From Bacteroidales bacterium Bact_16 (GTDB lineage: Bacteria; Bacteroidota; Bacteroidia; Bacteroidales; UBA932): a DNA stretch of 7,689 nucleotides. The number at the start of each line of letters is the position of its first letter. Position 1 is the stretch's first letter. Both the position numbers and the translations under genes were made by a program. The stretch is from the NCBI GenBank assembly GCA_001602885.1, contig LUZH01000167.1:1-7689 (forward strand). Direction: 5' to 3'. A model generated the notes under the pieces. It worked only from the letters and a program-made list of their open reading frames with translations, was not told where the DNA came from and ran no database searches. Below, piece by piece: positions 1-5,699 of this stretch.

Positions 1-790
1 CCACCGAATAGATCTTGCTCGTGACGAGCGCCTCCTCCATCGTCATCGGCGGCAGGATGCCCGCGAGCGCCTTGGCGAGCGAGCTCTTGCCGGCGCCCGG
101 GGCCCCGACCATGATGATGTTGTGGCCGCCGGCGGCGGCGATCTCGATGCCGCGCTTGGCGCCTTCCTGGCCGATGATGTCGGCGAAATCCATCCCGGCG
201 CCGGCGCGCGGCGCGGCCATCCGGGCGCGGTGGACCTTGCGGTAGCGCACGGTGTTCCAGATCAGCAGGTCGTGGCAGTCCTCGCGCCCCTCCAGGATGC
301 GCACGACATCGTTGAGCCCCTCCACGCCATAGACCTGCATGTCCTTGAATTCCGCCGCCTCCAGGGCGGAATCCAGGGGCAGGATGACCCCCTCGTAGCC
401 GGCCTGGCGGGCCATCTCGGCGATGGGGAGCGCCCCCGGCACCGGCCGGACGCTCCCGTCCAGGCCGAGCTCTCCCATCAACAGGAAATGCCCGGCGCGC
501 GGCAGTTCCCGCTGCCCGGAAGCGGCGATGATGCCGATGGCGATCGGCAGGTCGTAGCCGCTGCCGTTCTTGCGCAGGTCGGCGGGGGCCAGGTTGATGA
601 CGATCCGTTTGCCGGGAATCCGGAATCCCAGCGCCTCCAGCGCCGTGGTCGTGCGCAGGAGACTCTCCTTGACGGCCGCGTCGGCCAGTCCGACCAGGTG
701 GATCCCGATCCCCCGGTCGATGTCGATCTCCACCGTCACTTCGACGGCGTCGATCCCGATGCATTTCGCACCGTGAATGTGTGTCAACAT
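1..790 (-). CDS. comM: ComM/YifB-family AAA ATPase (Mg-chelatase-like), N-terminal half, cut by window edge
   Basis: Partial gene: 263 codons are visible from the ATG at 790-788, and the rest lies beyond position 1; the family is usually about 510 residues. An N-terminal ChlI/Lon-protease-like domain spans roughly residues 18-140 (motifs HLVGLADAAVKES at 31-43 and LAPADLRKNGSGYDLP at 68-82). The AAA domain begins at DFADIIGQE (201-209) and has the Walker A motif GAPGAGKS at residues 229-236; Walker B and the sensors are outside the window. In naturally transformable bacteria ComM is a hexameric helicase that drives branch migration during recombination of incoming DNA. Its role in Bacteroidota is unclear and nothing here shows competence. 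The start is chosen because the next residues (HGAKCIGIDA) align with the usual family N-terminus. It is divergent from tsaE with a 30-bp gap. Confidence 0.95.
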   Translation of the reverse strand, partial: MLTHIHGAKCIGIDAVEVTVEIDIDRGIGIHLVGLADAAVKESLLRTTTALEALGFRIPGKRIVINLAPADLRKNGSGYDLPIAIGIIAASGQRELPRAGHFLLMGELGLDGSVRPVPGALPIAEMARQAGYEGVILPLDSALEAAEFKDMQVYGVEGLNDVVRILEGREDCHDLLIWNTVRYRKVHRARMAAPRAGAGMDFADIIGQEGAKRGIEIAAAGGHNIIMVGAPGAGKSSLAKALAGILPPMTMEEALVTSKIYSV

Positions 791-805
791 AGTTGTATTA
801 TTTAG

Positions 806-813
806 TATCTTTG
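806..813 (+). promoter_or_regulatory. Bacteroidota-type -7 promoter box for tsaE
   Basis: TATCTTTG matches the Bacteroidota primary-sigma -7 consensus TAnnTTTG and lies in the only AT-rich stretch between comM and tsaE. No convincing -33 TTG element is seen at the usual spacing. Only 7 bases separate the box from the tsaE ATG, so the predicted transcript would have almost no leader. Confidence 0.65.
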
Positions 814-821
814 CAAAGTCA
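814..821 (-). promoter_or_regulatory. Possible -7 box for comM
   Basis: On the minus strand TGACTTTG differs from TAnnTTTG at one position. It is the other half of the perfect 10-bp palindrome CTTTGCAAAG (809-818), whose plus-strand half belongs to the tsaE box. Use of this box would give comM a leader of about 17-20 bases. This is weaker evidence than for the plus-strand box. Confidence 0.35.
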
Positions 822-1249
822 TGTTACAGCAGATCGTCATACCTTCCCTGTCGGAGATCGACGCCGCCGCGGACGAGTTCCTGCGCCGGATCGGCGACCG
901 CCGCCTCGTCGCGTTCTACGCGCCGATGGGCGCCGGCAAGACCACCTTCACCACGGCGCTCTGCCGCCGGCTCGGCGTCCGCGCCGATGCCGTGAGCTCC
1001 CCGACCTTCGCCATCGTCAACGAGTACCGGACGGCGTCCGGAGAGCCGGTCTACCACTTCGATTTCTATCGGATCAACAAGCTGGAAGAGGCCCTGGACA
1101 TCGGTCTGTACGACTATCTCGACAGCGGCGCCCTCTGCCTGATGGAGTGGCCGGAAAACATCGAGGAGCTGCTGCCTGAAGAGACGCTCAAGGTCTCCAT
1201 CGCGGTCGGGCCGGACGGCAGCCGCACCCTCACCTGGGACGGAGACTGA
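821..1249 (+). CDS. tsaE: tRNA threonylcarbamoyladenosine biosynthesis ATPase TsaE
   Basis: A 142-residue P-loop ATPase, the normal size for TsaE. With TsaB and TsaD it forms the complex that makes N6-threonylcarbamoyladenosine (t6A) at position 37 of ANN-decoding tRNAs in the cytoplasm. Visible motifs are a Walker A region MGAGKTTF (36-43), SSPTF (59-63), HFDFYR (79-84) and LMEWPE (107-112), all typical of the family. The first glycine of the GxxxxGK[ST] loop is Ala34, while G37, G39, K40 and T41 are kept. The ATG at 821 is supported by MLQQIVIPSLSE, a usual-length lead-in to the first strand, and by the promoter box just upstream. The last 20 bp overlap the end of the convergent lipoprotein gene. 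tsaB and tsaD are not in the window. Confidence 0.95.
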   Translation: MLQQIVIPSLSEIDAAADEFLRRIGDRRLVAFYAPMGAGKTTFTTALCRRLGVRADAVSSPTFAIVNEYRTASGEPVYHFDFYRINKLEEALDIGLYDYLDSGALCLMEWPENIEELLPEETLKVSIAVGPDGSRTLTWDGD

Positions 1250-2441
1250 CCGTCACCGCCAGGCTGCTGACATAGCCGTTTACATCCACCTCATGCACCC
1301 GCGTCCCGCTGCGGACGAAGGGGCGGTGCCGCGTGTCCCGGGGCGTCAGCGCCAGCCAGGGCGCGCCCGGGAGGAAAGCGGCGCAGGCCGGCGTGAAAAA
1401 GTGGCAGGGGAGCGACTCCCGGCCGTTTTCCGGGCCATACCAGCGCACGTCCCCGGCGGCGTCCGCGCTCACGGCGGCCGCCCGGCCGGAGGCGACGTAA
1501 AGCGCCGCCTCCTCCCGGCAGAGCCGTTCTGGCGCGCCCCCGTCTTTCATGTAGCCCGAATACCATCCGGCGCCGTCGGAGAAGCGGCCCGTGACCGCGA
1601 ATGCCTGGCCGGACACCCAGAGGCGCCCCTCGCTCAGCCGCTCCCCCCGGAAGTCCGGCCGCAGGGCGACGGCCTGCCCGCGGATGAGCTTCAGGTCCAG
1701 GACGGATGTGCCCGGCGGGAGCTCCTCCAGCTGCTGCGCCAGCCCGTCGCGTACGGTATGGAAGGTCTGCTGCGGCCCTTTCCCGGATGCGTAGCAGAAG
1801 CAGACCTGCTCCTGGTCGCGGTACAGCGCGCCTGACGGGCCGTAGGACGGGTCCGTCAGGCTACCGAACGGCGTGCCGGACGGCTGGCGCAGCAGGACGT
1901 CGCCGTTCCGGCGGAAGGTGAATCCGTCCCCTTTTGCGGGGCGCGAAAGGGTGTAGAGGTCCTCCCCGTCTTCCAGCAGGCCGACCAGGTATTCCCGGCC
2001 CGGGAAACGGAACAGCTCGACCCCGTCGCGCCCGATCCGGGTCTGCCCGTCCGCCATCCGCTCCGTATAGAGGTGCCCGCCCGCCAGGTGGTGCCTGTCC
2101 GGGTCGGGCACGAAGCAGGCGTCCGGCCCGGACGGAAGGGTCAGGGCGTGCTCGAAATCGCGGTAGAGCAGCAGCTCGAACGGCACGGAGCCATAGGCGG
2201 TGTCGCGCTGCCAGTCGTATCCGTCCGGGAAGCGGACGGCGCAGTAGTAAACGGTGGTGTCCAGCTGGAAGACCGGGCCCGGAGCCGGGCCGGGCTCATC
2301 CGGCCCGGCCTGCTCCACGCGGTCTCCCGGCCGGTGCGGACCGCAGTCGCTTCGGCTCCGGTAGCCGACGATCCCGGGATCGAAAGGGTCGCAGGCAGCC
2401 AGGACGGCCGCCAGCAGAAGGGGAAAGAAAGAAGTTCTCAT
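1230..2441 (-). CDS. Hypothetical cysteine-rich lipoprotein, possibly beta-propeller-like
   Basis: 403 residues; I do not recognise a named family. The N-terminus is a lipoprotein signal: a charged start, a hydrophobic stretch 5-16 and the lipobox LAAC with the lipid-bearing cysteine at 17, so the mature protein should be anchored in the cell envelope. The residues after the cysteine (DPFD) do not clearly form the Bacteroidota surface-export signal, so inner or outer leaflet is undecided. The mature part has eight further cysteines (33, 67, 109, 214, 216, 308, 346, 353), an even number compatible with disulphides. From about residue 120 there are repeated short strand-turn-strand units with Gly/Asp turns (GGHLYTERMADG, DGEDLYTLS, GALYRDQ, GRLWVSG), which suggests a beta-propeller; that is inference. 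The start is the ATG just before the signal peptide. It lies downstream of two tandem terminators, so it is probably transcribed separately from the barrel gene. A weak TTTG promoter core lies at 2461-2458. Its 3' end overlaps tsaE by 20 bp. Confidence 0.85.
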   Translation of the reverse strand: MRTSFFPLLLAAVLAACDPFDPGIVGYRSRSDCGPHRPGDRVEQAGPDEPGPAPGPVFQLDTTVYYCAVRFPDGYDWQRDTAYGSVPFELLLYRDFEHALTLPSGPDACFVPDPDRHHLAGGHLYTERMADGQTRIGRDGVELFRFPGREYLVGLLEDGEDLYTLSRPAKGDGFTFRRNGDVLLRQPSGTPFGSLTDPSYGPSGALYRDQEQVCFCYASGKGPQQTFHTVRDGLAQQLEELPPGTSVLDLKLIRGQAVALRPDFRGERLSEGRLWVSGQAFAVTGRFSDGAGWYSGYMKDGGAPERLCREEAALYVASGRAAAVSADAAGDVRWYGPENGRESLPCHFFTPACAAFLPGAPWLALTPRDTRHRPFVRSGTRVHEVDVNGYVSSLAVTVSLRPR

Positions 2442-2467
2442 AGTCGTCTCTTTTTTGCAAAGAAGGC

Positions 2468-2514
2468 AAAAAAAACAAAGCCCCTCAGAAAGAATCGTAT
2501 CTTTTTGCGGGGCT
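2468..2514 (-). terminator. Rho-independent terminator, distal of a tandem pair
   Basis: On the minus strand a hairpin (stem 2479-2514, hexanucleotide loop at 2494-2499) with a GC-rich base GCCCC/GGGGC is followed by a T-rich tract (2479-2468, interrupted by one G). The stem has one mismatch (2485 with 2508) plus one pair that is G-U only in the plus-strand RNA. It lies between the barrel gene and the lipoprotein gene, both on the minus strand, and would stop read-through between them. Confidence 0.75.
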
Positions 2515-2538
2515 CCGGAAAAATTAAACGTTTAGCTG

Positions 2539-2580
2539 AAAACAAAACCCTGCAGGAAGAATCGCATCTTCCCGCAGGGC
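2539..2580 (-). terminator. Rho-independent terminator, proximal of a tandem pair
   Basis: A 13-bp stem (2548-2560 with 2567-2579) and a 6-base loop; in minus-strand RNA all 13 positions pair, with one G-U. A T-rich tract follows (2547-2539). It starts 44 bases past the stop codon of the barrel gene and is probably that operon's main terminator. It is clearly related in sequence to the hairpin at 2481-2512. Confidence 0.85.
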
Positions 2581-2623
2581 CATCATCATAAAAATTTGTC
2601 TATTATGTTTTTGGAAAGCCGGA

Positions 2624-3817
2624 TTAGAAATTGAAGCGCAGACCTACGTCGAAATTCAGCATGAAGGGCTTCTCCGTGCGGATGCTGCGCGGCTGGTTGC
2701 AGGGGAAATAGTAGTTGATGCCCGGATCCAGGTACAGGCCCAGGTGGTTGGACAGCAGGAACTCCACGCCGAGGCCGGCGCCGACGGAGAACTGCAGCTC
2801 GTCGACCCGGTAGGACCGGACGATGTCCGGCGAGCCGAACAGCTTGTAGGTGTTGCTGAGGCAATATTCCGCTTCGCCTCCGCCATAGACGTAGAACTTG
2901 ATCCGGCCGGAGGAGACGATGTCGTAGTAGGCGCGGAGCGGAATGCCGATATACTGGAGCGTGTGGTGCACGCTGCCGGGGACGTCGGCATAGCTGCCCG
3001 CGAAGGAACGGCTGAGCCGGGTATAGTCGAGCCCGGTGCCGAAGGACAGGCGGGGCGTCGCATAGAAGCGGACGCCGATGCCTGCGGTGAAGGGCACGCT
3101 GTACGTGGAAGCACCCAATTCCGTGAAGCCGTATTGCTCGCCCGGCGCCATCATCGCGGCCCCGTGCGGGGCGCGGAATGCGGCGTCGTTGCTGCCGACG
3201 GCCCCCTGCGCGTAGATGCTGGGGCGCGGCTTGGCGGCGCGCGGCCGGATCGGCTCCGGACCGAGGCTCAGGAAGGGATCATAAACCGGACGGACCGGGC
3301 GGGTGGCCGGTCTCCGCCCGACCGTGGAGGCCGTGGACGTCTGCTGCTTGTCTTCAGAAACATCCACGGTGGCCTCCGGTTCGGGCTGCCGGCCGTCGTC
3401 CTCCCGGGCGGCCTGCACGGGTGCGGCCGCCTGGGGCGCCTGGCGCCGGACGACGGGGCGGGAGGACTCCGTCGGGACGGGAGCCTCCGGGGCCGCGACC
3501 TCCGCCTGCATGTCGAAATTCTCCGAGGCGTTGGCGGGATCAGCGGCCTGAGCAAGCTGAGCCTGCTCCGGGTTATGAATAATGGTTGGAATTGAGGTCC
3601 GTGGATGGATGAAGAACACCCCGGCTGCGACGGCGGCAGCGGCCGCCAGGCTCAGGCCGGCCCAGCGCATCCAGCCCCAGGGGCTGACGGCGGGAGCGGC
3701 AGGGGTGTGCAGACGCGCGGATACGGCTTTCCAGACGCGACGAGACGGCTTCGCCTCCGCATCTGCAAGCATCGACCTGATCTGGCGGTCGAAATCTTGG
3801 TATTGCTTATCCTGCAT
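2624..3817 (-). CDS. Putative dual membrane-spanning anti-sigma factor with outer-membrane beta-barrel (Dma-like)
   Basis: 397 residues in four parts. Residues 1-49 are a charged, helix-prone N-terminus without a signal peptide (DFDRQIRSMLADAEAKPSRR at 8-27). Residues 50-70 are one hydrophobic Ala-rich helix with flanking Arg/Trp, a likely inner-membrane anchor. Residues 71-199 are a Pro/Ala/Glu/Arg-rich, low-complexity linker. Residues 200-397 hold about eight amphipathic beta-strands with aromatic ends, finishing in GLRFNF with a terminal Phe, the usual outer-membrane barrel signature. The inferred topology is N-terminus in the cytoplasm, linker across the periplasm, barrel in the outer membrane; 130 extended residues could bridge that gap. 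The ATG is one base after the stop of the ECF sigma gene (TAAGATG), so translation is probably coupled and the N-terminus may bind that sigma. This matches what I recall of Dma proteins of Bacteroides thetaiotaomicron. No classical anti-sigma motif is visible, so the sigma-binding role rests on context. Alternatives are a plain porin-family protein or a periplasmic barrel-like sensor. Confidence 0.85.
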   Translation of the reverse strand: MQDKQYQDFDRQIRSMLADAEAKPSRRVWKAVSARLHTPAAPAVSPWGWMRWAGLSLAAAAAVAAGVFFIHPRTSIPTIIHNPEQAQLAQAADPANASENFDMQAEVAAPEAPVPTESSRPVVRRQAPQAAAPVQAAREDDGRQPEPEATVDVSEDKQQTSTASTVGRRPATRPVRPVYDPFLSLGPEPIRPRAAKPRPSIYAQGAVGSNDAAFRAPHGAAMMAPGEQYGFTELGASTYSVPFTAGIGVRFYATPRLSFGTGLDYTRLSRSFAGSYADVPGSVHHTLQYIGIPLRAYYDIVSSGRIKFYVYGGGEAEYCLSNTYKLFGSPDIVRSYRVDELQFSVGAGLGVEFLLSNHLGLYLDPGINYYFPCNQPRSIRTEKPFMLNFDVGLRFNF

Positions 3818-3818
3818 C

Positions 3819-4379
3819 TTAATACTTGTCTTTGATCTTTGATTGCAACAGCACCCGCGCCCGCTGCAGCTGTGAGCGGGAGGTGGTCTCGGAAATGCCG
3901 AGCATCTCGGCGATCTCCTTGTGTGAGTATCCTTCGATAATATACATGTTGAAGACCGTCCGGAAGCCTGGCGGAAGGGCCGCGACCATCTCGAGCAGAT
4001 CGTTGTAGCCGATCTTCTGGATGGCAGACGGGTCGTCGCTGGTGATGTGCCACGCGGCGTCCACGTCCTCGGAATTCTTGAGCGCGTCTTTCTTCCTGAG
4101 ACTCATCAGTGCCGTATTGACAAAGATCTTGCGGGCCCAGCCTTCGAAGGAGCCTTCTCCCGAATAGCTGTCCAGTTTGGAGAAAAGGGTTACGAAACCA
4201 TCCTGGAGGATGTCCTCCGCGGAATCCCGGTCGCCCATGTAGCGCAGGCAAACTGCGAACATCCTGGCGGACAGGAGGTCGTAGATGGCTTTCTGGCAAC
4301 GGCGGTTGCCTTGCTTCGCCCCTTCGATCCATTCTGTTTCCCGTGTGTTAAGATGCGCCTTGTTTGTGAAAAGTTGCAT
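3819..4379 (-). CDS. ECF-type RNA polymerase sigma-70 factor
   Basis: 186 residues from the ATG at 4379-4377, normal for an ECF sigma factor. Sigma region 2 covers about residues 17-90, with the conserved core-binding stretch DSAEDILQDGFV (52-63) and the region 2.3-2.4 segment FEGWARKIFVNTALMSLRKK. Sigma region 4 is C-terminal: LPPGFRTVFNMYIIEGYSHK leads into the helix-turn-helix EIAEMLGISETTSRSQLQRAR. It would recruit RNA polymerase to a dedicated set of promoters when released by its anti-sigma partner. A longer form starting at a TTG (4418) is open but would put non-conserved residues in front, so I prefer the ATG. It is the first gene of a two-gene operon with the membrane-spanning barrel protein, one base downstream, and is divergent from the TPR-EnvC operon. 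ECF genes with adjacent anti-sigma genes are commonly autoregulated; the inverted repeat upstream could be relevant but is untested. Confidence 0.95.
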   Translation of the reverse strand: MQLFTNKAHLNTRETEWIEGAKQGNRRCQKAIYDLLSARMFAVCLRYMGDRDSAEDILQDGFVTLFSKLDSYSGEGSFEGWARKIFVNTALMSLRKKDALKNSEDVDAAWHITSDDPSAIQKIGYNDLLEMVAALPPGFRTVFNMYIIEGYSHKEIAEMLGISETTSRSQLQRARVLLQSKIKDKY

Positions 4380-4425
4380 CCCGCTTTCGGAAAAAATTAT
4401 TCCCACGAAATTAGCCAATTTTTCT

Positions 4426-4448
4426 CACAAAAAATATATATTTTTGTG
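4426..4448. promoter_or_regulatory. AT-rich inverted repeat in the divergent sigma/TPR control region
   Basis: Two perfect 8-bp arms, CACAAAAA and TTTTTGTG, flank a 7-bp ATATATA centre. The repeat covers the plus-strand -7 box (4439-4446) of the TPR operon and a near -7 box for the sigma gene on the minus strand (TTTG at 4431-4428, with TA one base too far upstream). It could be an operator, a symmetrical double promoter, or simple AT-rich composition. Confidence 0.5.
4439..4446 (+). promoter_or_regulatory. -7 promoter box for the TPR-EnvC operon
   Basis: TATTTTTG fits TAnnTTTG exactly and ends 8 bases before the ATG at 4455. No clear -33 TTG element is present at 19-21 bp upstream. The predicted start point falls on or within a few bases of the ATG. 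Confidence 0.6.
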
Positions 4449-4454
4449 TCCTAT

Positions 4455-5699
4455 ATGCGCAAGTTGATAACATATCTGGCTGCGACGCTGCTCTGTTTTT
4501 CCCTCGGGGCGCAGACGCATTCGACGGACAGCCTGTATCTCCGGGGGGTGGCGGCTTTTGCCGAAGGGCAGATCCCCGTGGCCAAGGTCATTTTCTCCAG
4601 ACTGCTTGCGGTGTATCCGGAAGACGACGCCGTCAACTACTATCTCGGCCTGACCGAACTCGCCGGCCGGGAGGTGGAAGCGGCCGAGAAGCATCTCCTC
4701 GCCGCCGAGCGGGCGGACTCGACCAATACGTGGTACATCTACGCCCTCGCTTCCCTGTATGAGGCCAAGCGCGACCAGGTCCGCTCGGGCGAATATGTGG
4801 AGAAGCTGATCAAGATGGCCCCCTCGCTCTACAACAATCCCAACACCCTGTCCGTCGTGGGCGACGCCAAGGCCGCCTCGGGGCAGGATTCGCTGGCGCT
4901 TTCCTATTATAACCAGGCCCTGCTGCTCGATCCCGAGTACGCTCCGGCGCTGTACGGCCGGATGGAGCTGAGCCGCCGCGCCGGCCGTTTCGCGCCGTTC
5001 TTCGTGGACCTCGAAGGCGTGATCCGCAACGAGGATGTGCGGCCCGAGATGAAGAGCAACTACCTGACGAGGCTGATGGACAGCATCGACTCGCCGTTCT
5101 ACTGGGTCTGGGGCGATGCGATCAACCGCCTGGTGGACCTGGACCGCGAGATGCATCCTGAGGATTATGCCATCCAGCTGCTCAAGCTGCGGATGCTCTA
5201 TATCAAGAACGACTGGGAGGGGGTCCTCGACCAGTGCGGCGTGATGCAGGAGCTGGCGCGCCGCGAGGGCGACAAAGACCACCTCGCCGAGGCGCTCTCG
5301 ATCGCCGGCGACGTCCTCTACAAGGAGATCGGCGACAAGAAGAAGGCTTTCGCGGCCTATGAGGAGGCGCTGAAGATCGATCCCGACCAGGCGACCGTGC
5401 TCAACAACTACGCCTATTACCTCTCCCTGGAGGGCCGGAAGCTCAGGAAAGCGCTCAAGATGAGCCGCCGCGCCGTCGAGCTGGATCCCGACAACGCCTC
5501 CTATCTCGACACCTGCGGCTGGCTGCTCTACCTGCTCAAGAAGCCCAAGGAGGCCAAGCCTTATTTCAAGCATGCGATGCTCTACGGCGGCAAGGACAGC
5601 GCCGTGGTGCTGGAGCATTATGCCAAGGTCCTCGCCGCCCTGGGCGAAGACAACCTGGCGTCCTTCTATCAGTCCCTTTCCGAGCAGAAAAGCAAATGA
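4455..5699 (+). CDS. Exported tetratricopeptide repeat (TPR) protein
   Basis: 414 residues. The reading frame is open far upstream (to 4047), but that part is antisense to the sigma gene. The ATG at 4455 is chosen because it opens a signal peptide: MRK, hydrophobic 5-18, probable cleavage near LGAQ (17-20). TPR-like helical pairs follow at about 25-90 (LYLRGVAAFAEGQIPVAKVI), 92-120, 133-165 (ALSYYNQALLLDPEYAPALY), and a well-conserved C-terminal run at 276-375 (AFAAYEEALKIDPDQATVLN, RAVELDPDNASYLDTCGWLL). A less regular stretch at 180-270 lies between. TPR arrays are protein-binding scaffolds; the protein should act in the periplasm. Its stop overlaps the start of the EnvC gene (ATGA), so the two are translationally coupled and probably work together in cell-wall remodelling or division. 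That partnership is inferred from context. Confidence 0.9.
   Translation: MRKLITYLAATLLCFSLGAQTHSTDSLYLRGVAAFAEGQIPVAKVIFSRLLAVYPEDDAVNYYLGLTELAGREVEAAEKHLLAAERADSTNTWYIYALASLYEAKRDQVRSGEYVEKLIKMAPSLYNNPNTLSVVGDAKAASGQDSLALSYYNQALLLDPEYAPALYGRMELSRRAGRFAPFFVDLEGVIRNEDVRPEMKSNYLTRLMDSIDSPFYWVWGDAINRLVDLDREMHPEDYAIQLLKLRMLYIKNDWEGVLDQCGVMQELARREGDKDHLAEALSIAGDVLYKEIGDKKKAFAAYEEALKIDPDQATVLNNYAYYLSLEGRKLRKALKMSRRAVELDPDNASYLDTCGWLLYLLKKPKEAKPYFKHAMLYGGKDSAVVLEHYAKVLAALGEDNLASFYQSLSEQKSK

Noticed and set aside
122..805. Long plus-strand open frame of 227 codons
   Set aside because: Entirely antisense to comM, whose protein has clear family motifs; long antisense frames are expected at this GC content.
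1238..1254. Small inverted repeat GACGG/CCGTC at the tsaE end
   Set aside because: Only five pairs, no T-tract on either strand; not enough to call a terminator.
1293..2443. Plus-strand open frames opposite the lipoprotein gene
   Set aside because: Arg/Pro/Gly-rich translations with no motifs; shadows of the minus-strand gene with its good signal peptide.
2744..3595. Plus-strand frame of 283 codons
   Set aside because: Antisense to the barrel protein gene; no recognisable domain, low-complexity Gly/Arg content.
4380..4418. TTG start giving the sigma factor 13 extra residues
   Set aside because: The added residues have no family similarity and TTG is a rare start; the ATG at 4379 gives a normal ECF length.
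4047..4454. Upstream extension of the TPR reading frame by 136 codons
   Set aside because: It is antisense to the sigma factor gene and crosses the promoter region; the signal peptide at 4455 marks the real start.
4425..5618. Minus-strand frame of 397 codons
   Set aside because: Antisense to the TPR gene, with no family motifs; the plus-strand frame has a signal peptide and TPR repeats.
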